Shown in pieces: positions 61,957 to 64,000 of a stretch of 64,000 nt of DNA. Source of the stretch: Druceiella hillmani (lineage: Eukaryota; Arthropoda; Insecta; Lepidoptera; Hepialidae); NCBI GenBank assembly GCA_039881145.1, contig JAYKKI010000027.1, forward strand, positions 23,385,001 through 23,449,000, in the 5' to 3' direction. A model generated the notes under the pieces. The model ran no database searches. It was not told where the DNA came from and saw only the letters and a program-made list of their open reading frames with translations. Position 1 is the stretch's first letter. Each line of letters begins with the position of its first letter. A program made the position numbers and the translations under genes.

Positions 61957-62213
61957 TTGAATATATTTCGCGTTAATTATGTAGAAATTCATATTATTTA
62001 TTAATGTTATTTCTACTTTTGTTTTTTTTATTTAAATTCTTTACCACGGCCCAGGTTTCATTGTATGATAATATCTTGAGGTGGGTAATGCGTTATGATT
62101 CAATCTTTACAAATTGCCCACCTTAAGATATTGTCATACAACGAAATGTAGGCCGTGGTAAAGAATTTAAATAAAGTAAAAATTTTACTACAACATGTAG
62201 TTTAATTTAGTTG
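61957..62213. mobile_element. Fold-back element copy 3 (oldest copy)
   Basis: The leader ATTGAATATATTTCGCGTTA and both arms are recognisable but diverged. The centre is a different sequence from those of copies 1 and 2. In both arms the hammerhead-like core is damaged: CUGAAGA has become CUUAAGA on the right and CUCAAGA on the left, and GUC has become GCC in both. The CCAC/GUGG stem I is intact in both arms. No clear target-site duplication remains. Confidence 0.75.
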
Positions 62214-62360
62214 TGAAAATTTTAATTAAATGGATAATTCGAATGTGTTTAATTTATTTTAAAGGTCGAAAGTACTATTATTTGGTAATACAAATGAATC
62301 CGAGGTACCCCTCAATACTCAAGTACGGACTTTACTGGAACTTCTGCAAATGCTAAATAC

Positions 62361-62407
62361 TTTTTGTGATAACACATATAATGGTAATATATGTGTTATC
62401 ACAAAAA
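62361..62407. repeat. Perfect hairpin, 20-bp arms, 7-nt loop
   Basis: TTTTTGTGATAACACATATA (62361-62380) is the exact reverse complement of 62388-62407, 150 bp beyond fold-back copy 3. Confidence 0.95.
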
Positions 62408-62776
62408 TATAATGATATAATGACTTTCGTTATTGTGTAAATTAATACCCAACATAATTTTCATAAGATAACTATGAAAATTATTCGTTTTACTTTTCAG
62501 TTCACTGAAATAATTTTACTGCTAAGGTCAATTTAGCTAAATGGCAAAACTAGTATTAAAATAATCTACAAAATCAACCATAACGGCCACTAGTTACATA
62601 AAGGGAAATGAGGCACCCTTTTAACATCCGCAGCTGTCAAAATAAAGGTTTCATTATAATAAACATCCAGGCTTCTGCTTAAAGGTAAGTAATTACGTAA
62701 CCTTTACGTTATTAATAAGCAATGTGAGTGATACTATGTTGAGCTCATTGTTAAAATAGCCCGCGCAATTTTTATT

Positions 62777-63236
62777 CCAAACTATAAATACCCAATAATT
62801 TTTTCAGAATTTCATATAAAACAGTTCTAGAAGTATTGTTGAAAATTTTAACAAAATATGCGTCCTCCCTCTCTCACTTCGAAACTGCTACAAACAACAT
62901 TATATAAAACTGCCTTACTAGAAATTTACATAATGTTTACAAGAAAATTACAGTAGTAATTTTAAATCGTATTATTATTGAGAAATTCGCTGTGGAGTAG
63001 TCATTTAAGGAGCGAATTTCCAAGCTATATATACTCAATTATTTTTTCAGAATTTTATATAAAATAGTTGTAAGAAGTATTGTTGACAATTTTAACAGAA
63101 TATGCGTTCTCCCTTTCCCATTTCGAAACTGCTACCAACAATATTATATAAAACTGCTTTACTAGAAGTTTACATAATGTTTACAAGAAAATTACAGCAA
63201 TGATTTTAAATCGTAATATTATTGAGAAATTCGCTA
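62777..63236. repeat. Tandem duplication, two copies of about 243 bp
   Basis: Copy 1 (62777-63019) and copy 2 (63020-63236) share blocks such as TTTTTTCAGAATTT(C/T)ATATA, AGAAGTATTGTTGA, TTTACATAATGTTTACAAGA and TATTATTGAGAAATTCGCT in the same order, with roughly 10 percent difference. No coding content. Confidence 0.85.
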
Positions 63237-64000
63237 CACTTTTATACCAACGAAATATATTCTAGGCTTGTTAATATATTTATTTAATTACTTATTTATA
63301 TTTAATAAATTTGACTCAAAATTAGACAGACAGCGAAATTATTGCTGTAAGATGTTAGTGAAAAATATTTGATAATGACAAGCAAAGAAAAATGCGAAAT
63401 TAAGTAAATAAATATAAGCGATAAGTCGGAGATAAAGAGACAACTAATTTTCGCATCGCAGTATTTTGATCCCTATATTATTTGAAGTAATATTTTTTTC
63501 AGATGAGATTCGGACAAAGACATTGAGAGGACGCACTTTCTATATTTATACCTAGTGAATTTCATCGTTTTGTGGCGTATAAGGTAAATTAATCGCTAAA
63601 GAATGTTTCATGTTGATTAATTAAGAGTGTCTTTGTACAGTTAGAACGTAGCTGAATGTCATGAGGCTGATAAGACATTATTATGTCGGAAAAACCGTAG
63701 TTATCAATTTAAAACTACGATATTGCTGCCAATACTTATTTTCAATTTTCGTACTATTGATGTAATGCATTAATTGTACTAATAAAAAAACATTTCTAAA
63801 TATTGTAGAAAGTGTTAAGATTGTTTATTAATATTGGTTTGTAGATATTTAATTAACAAAAGGAAATTGTTTTTTTTTTAAATACTGAATGTAGTATAAA
63901 ACTAGCTATAAATACTGAAGTTATCTATAAAAGGAATAATTTCGTAAATTAATGAATAAAAAATTAATTTCGTGTATCGGCGGGATGTCGACATTAATAC

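Larger units (their letters stand above)
59891..64000 (-). other. Upstream intron of the DIP-like gene
   Basis: No exon for the rest of Ig2 was found, so this is presumably intron sequence running off the window. A less AT-biased stretch at 60290-60620 has no recognisable coding content. Fold-back copy 3, a perfect hairpin and a tandem duplication are listed separately. Confidence 0.55.

Overview
This window looks like a piece of an insect nuclear genome. It is very AT-rich, has no bacterial-style gene packing, carries many (AC)n/(AT)n microsatellites, several decayed animal transposons, and one spliced gene spread over 25 kb. The species and order cannot be fixed from the sequence alone.

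The only convincing host gene is on the minus strand, from 59890 down to 34588. Six exons encode the last 234 residues of a Dpr-interacting-protein (DIP)/lachesin-like neuronal immunoglobulin-superfamily protein: the end of Ig2 (59762-59890), Ig3 in two exons (54954-55091, 50274-50423), and a Thr/Ser-rich then charged stalk in three short exons (47050-47118, 35439-35522, 34588-34724). All five introns are phase 1 with GT-AG ends. The signal peptide, Ig1 and the start of Ig2 must lie beyond 64000. The predicted C terminus lacks a clear GPI-anchor signal, which is unusual for this family.

The rest is intron or intergenic DNA with transposon fossils. These are a 5'-truncated Jockey-like LINE (about 12545-15120), two RTE-like LINE fragments (20660-20935 and 59492-59735), a Tigger/pogo transposase relic with its catalytic domain deleted inside a 1.8-kb inverted-repeat structure (7268-9046), a mariner relic (about 29090-29560), and a second mariner-type relic (about 37680-38512). 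There are also tandem duplications near 15.5 kb and 62.8 kb, a 39-bp tandem array beside a splice donor at 54.7-54.9 kb, and many short-loop palindromes.

The most interesting structure is a family of three fold-back elements (5063-5343, 57572-57857, 61957-62213). Each has inverted arms, and each arm can be written as a hammerhead-ribozyme-like core: CUGAAGA, a small stem-loop, GAAA, a tiny stem III, then GUC, closed by a CCAC/GUGG stem I. Copy 1 has a perfect 12-bp target-site duplication and copy 2 a decayed 14-bp one. This suggests spread by retrotransposition, possibly as non-autonomous relatives of hammerhead-bearing Penelope-like elements. That assignment is inference.

Locally GC-rich, non-coding islands (for example near 2.65, 6.0, 10.0, 20.0, 42.5, 44.7, 51.5 and 57.2 kb) stand out from the AT-rich background and are candidate cis-regulatory elements. 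One unexplained coding-like segment with splice-site-like ends lies at 5782-5916 (minus).
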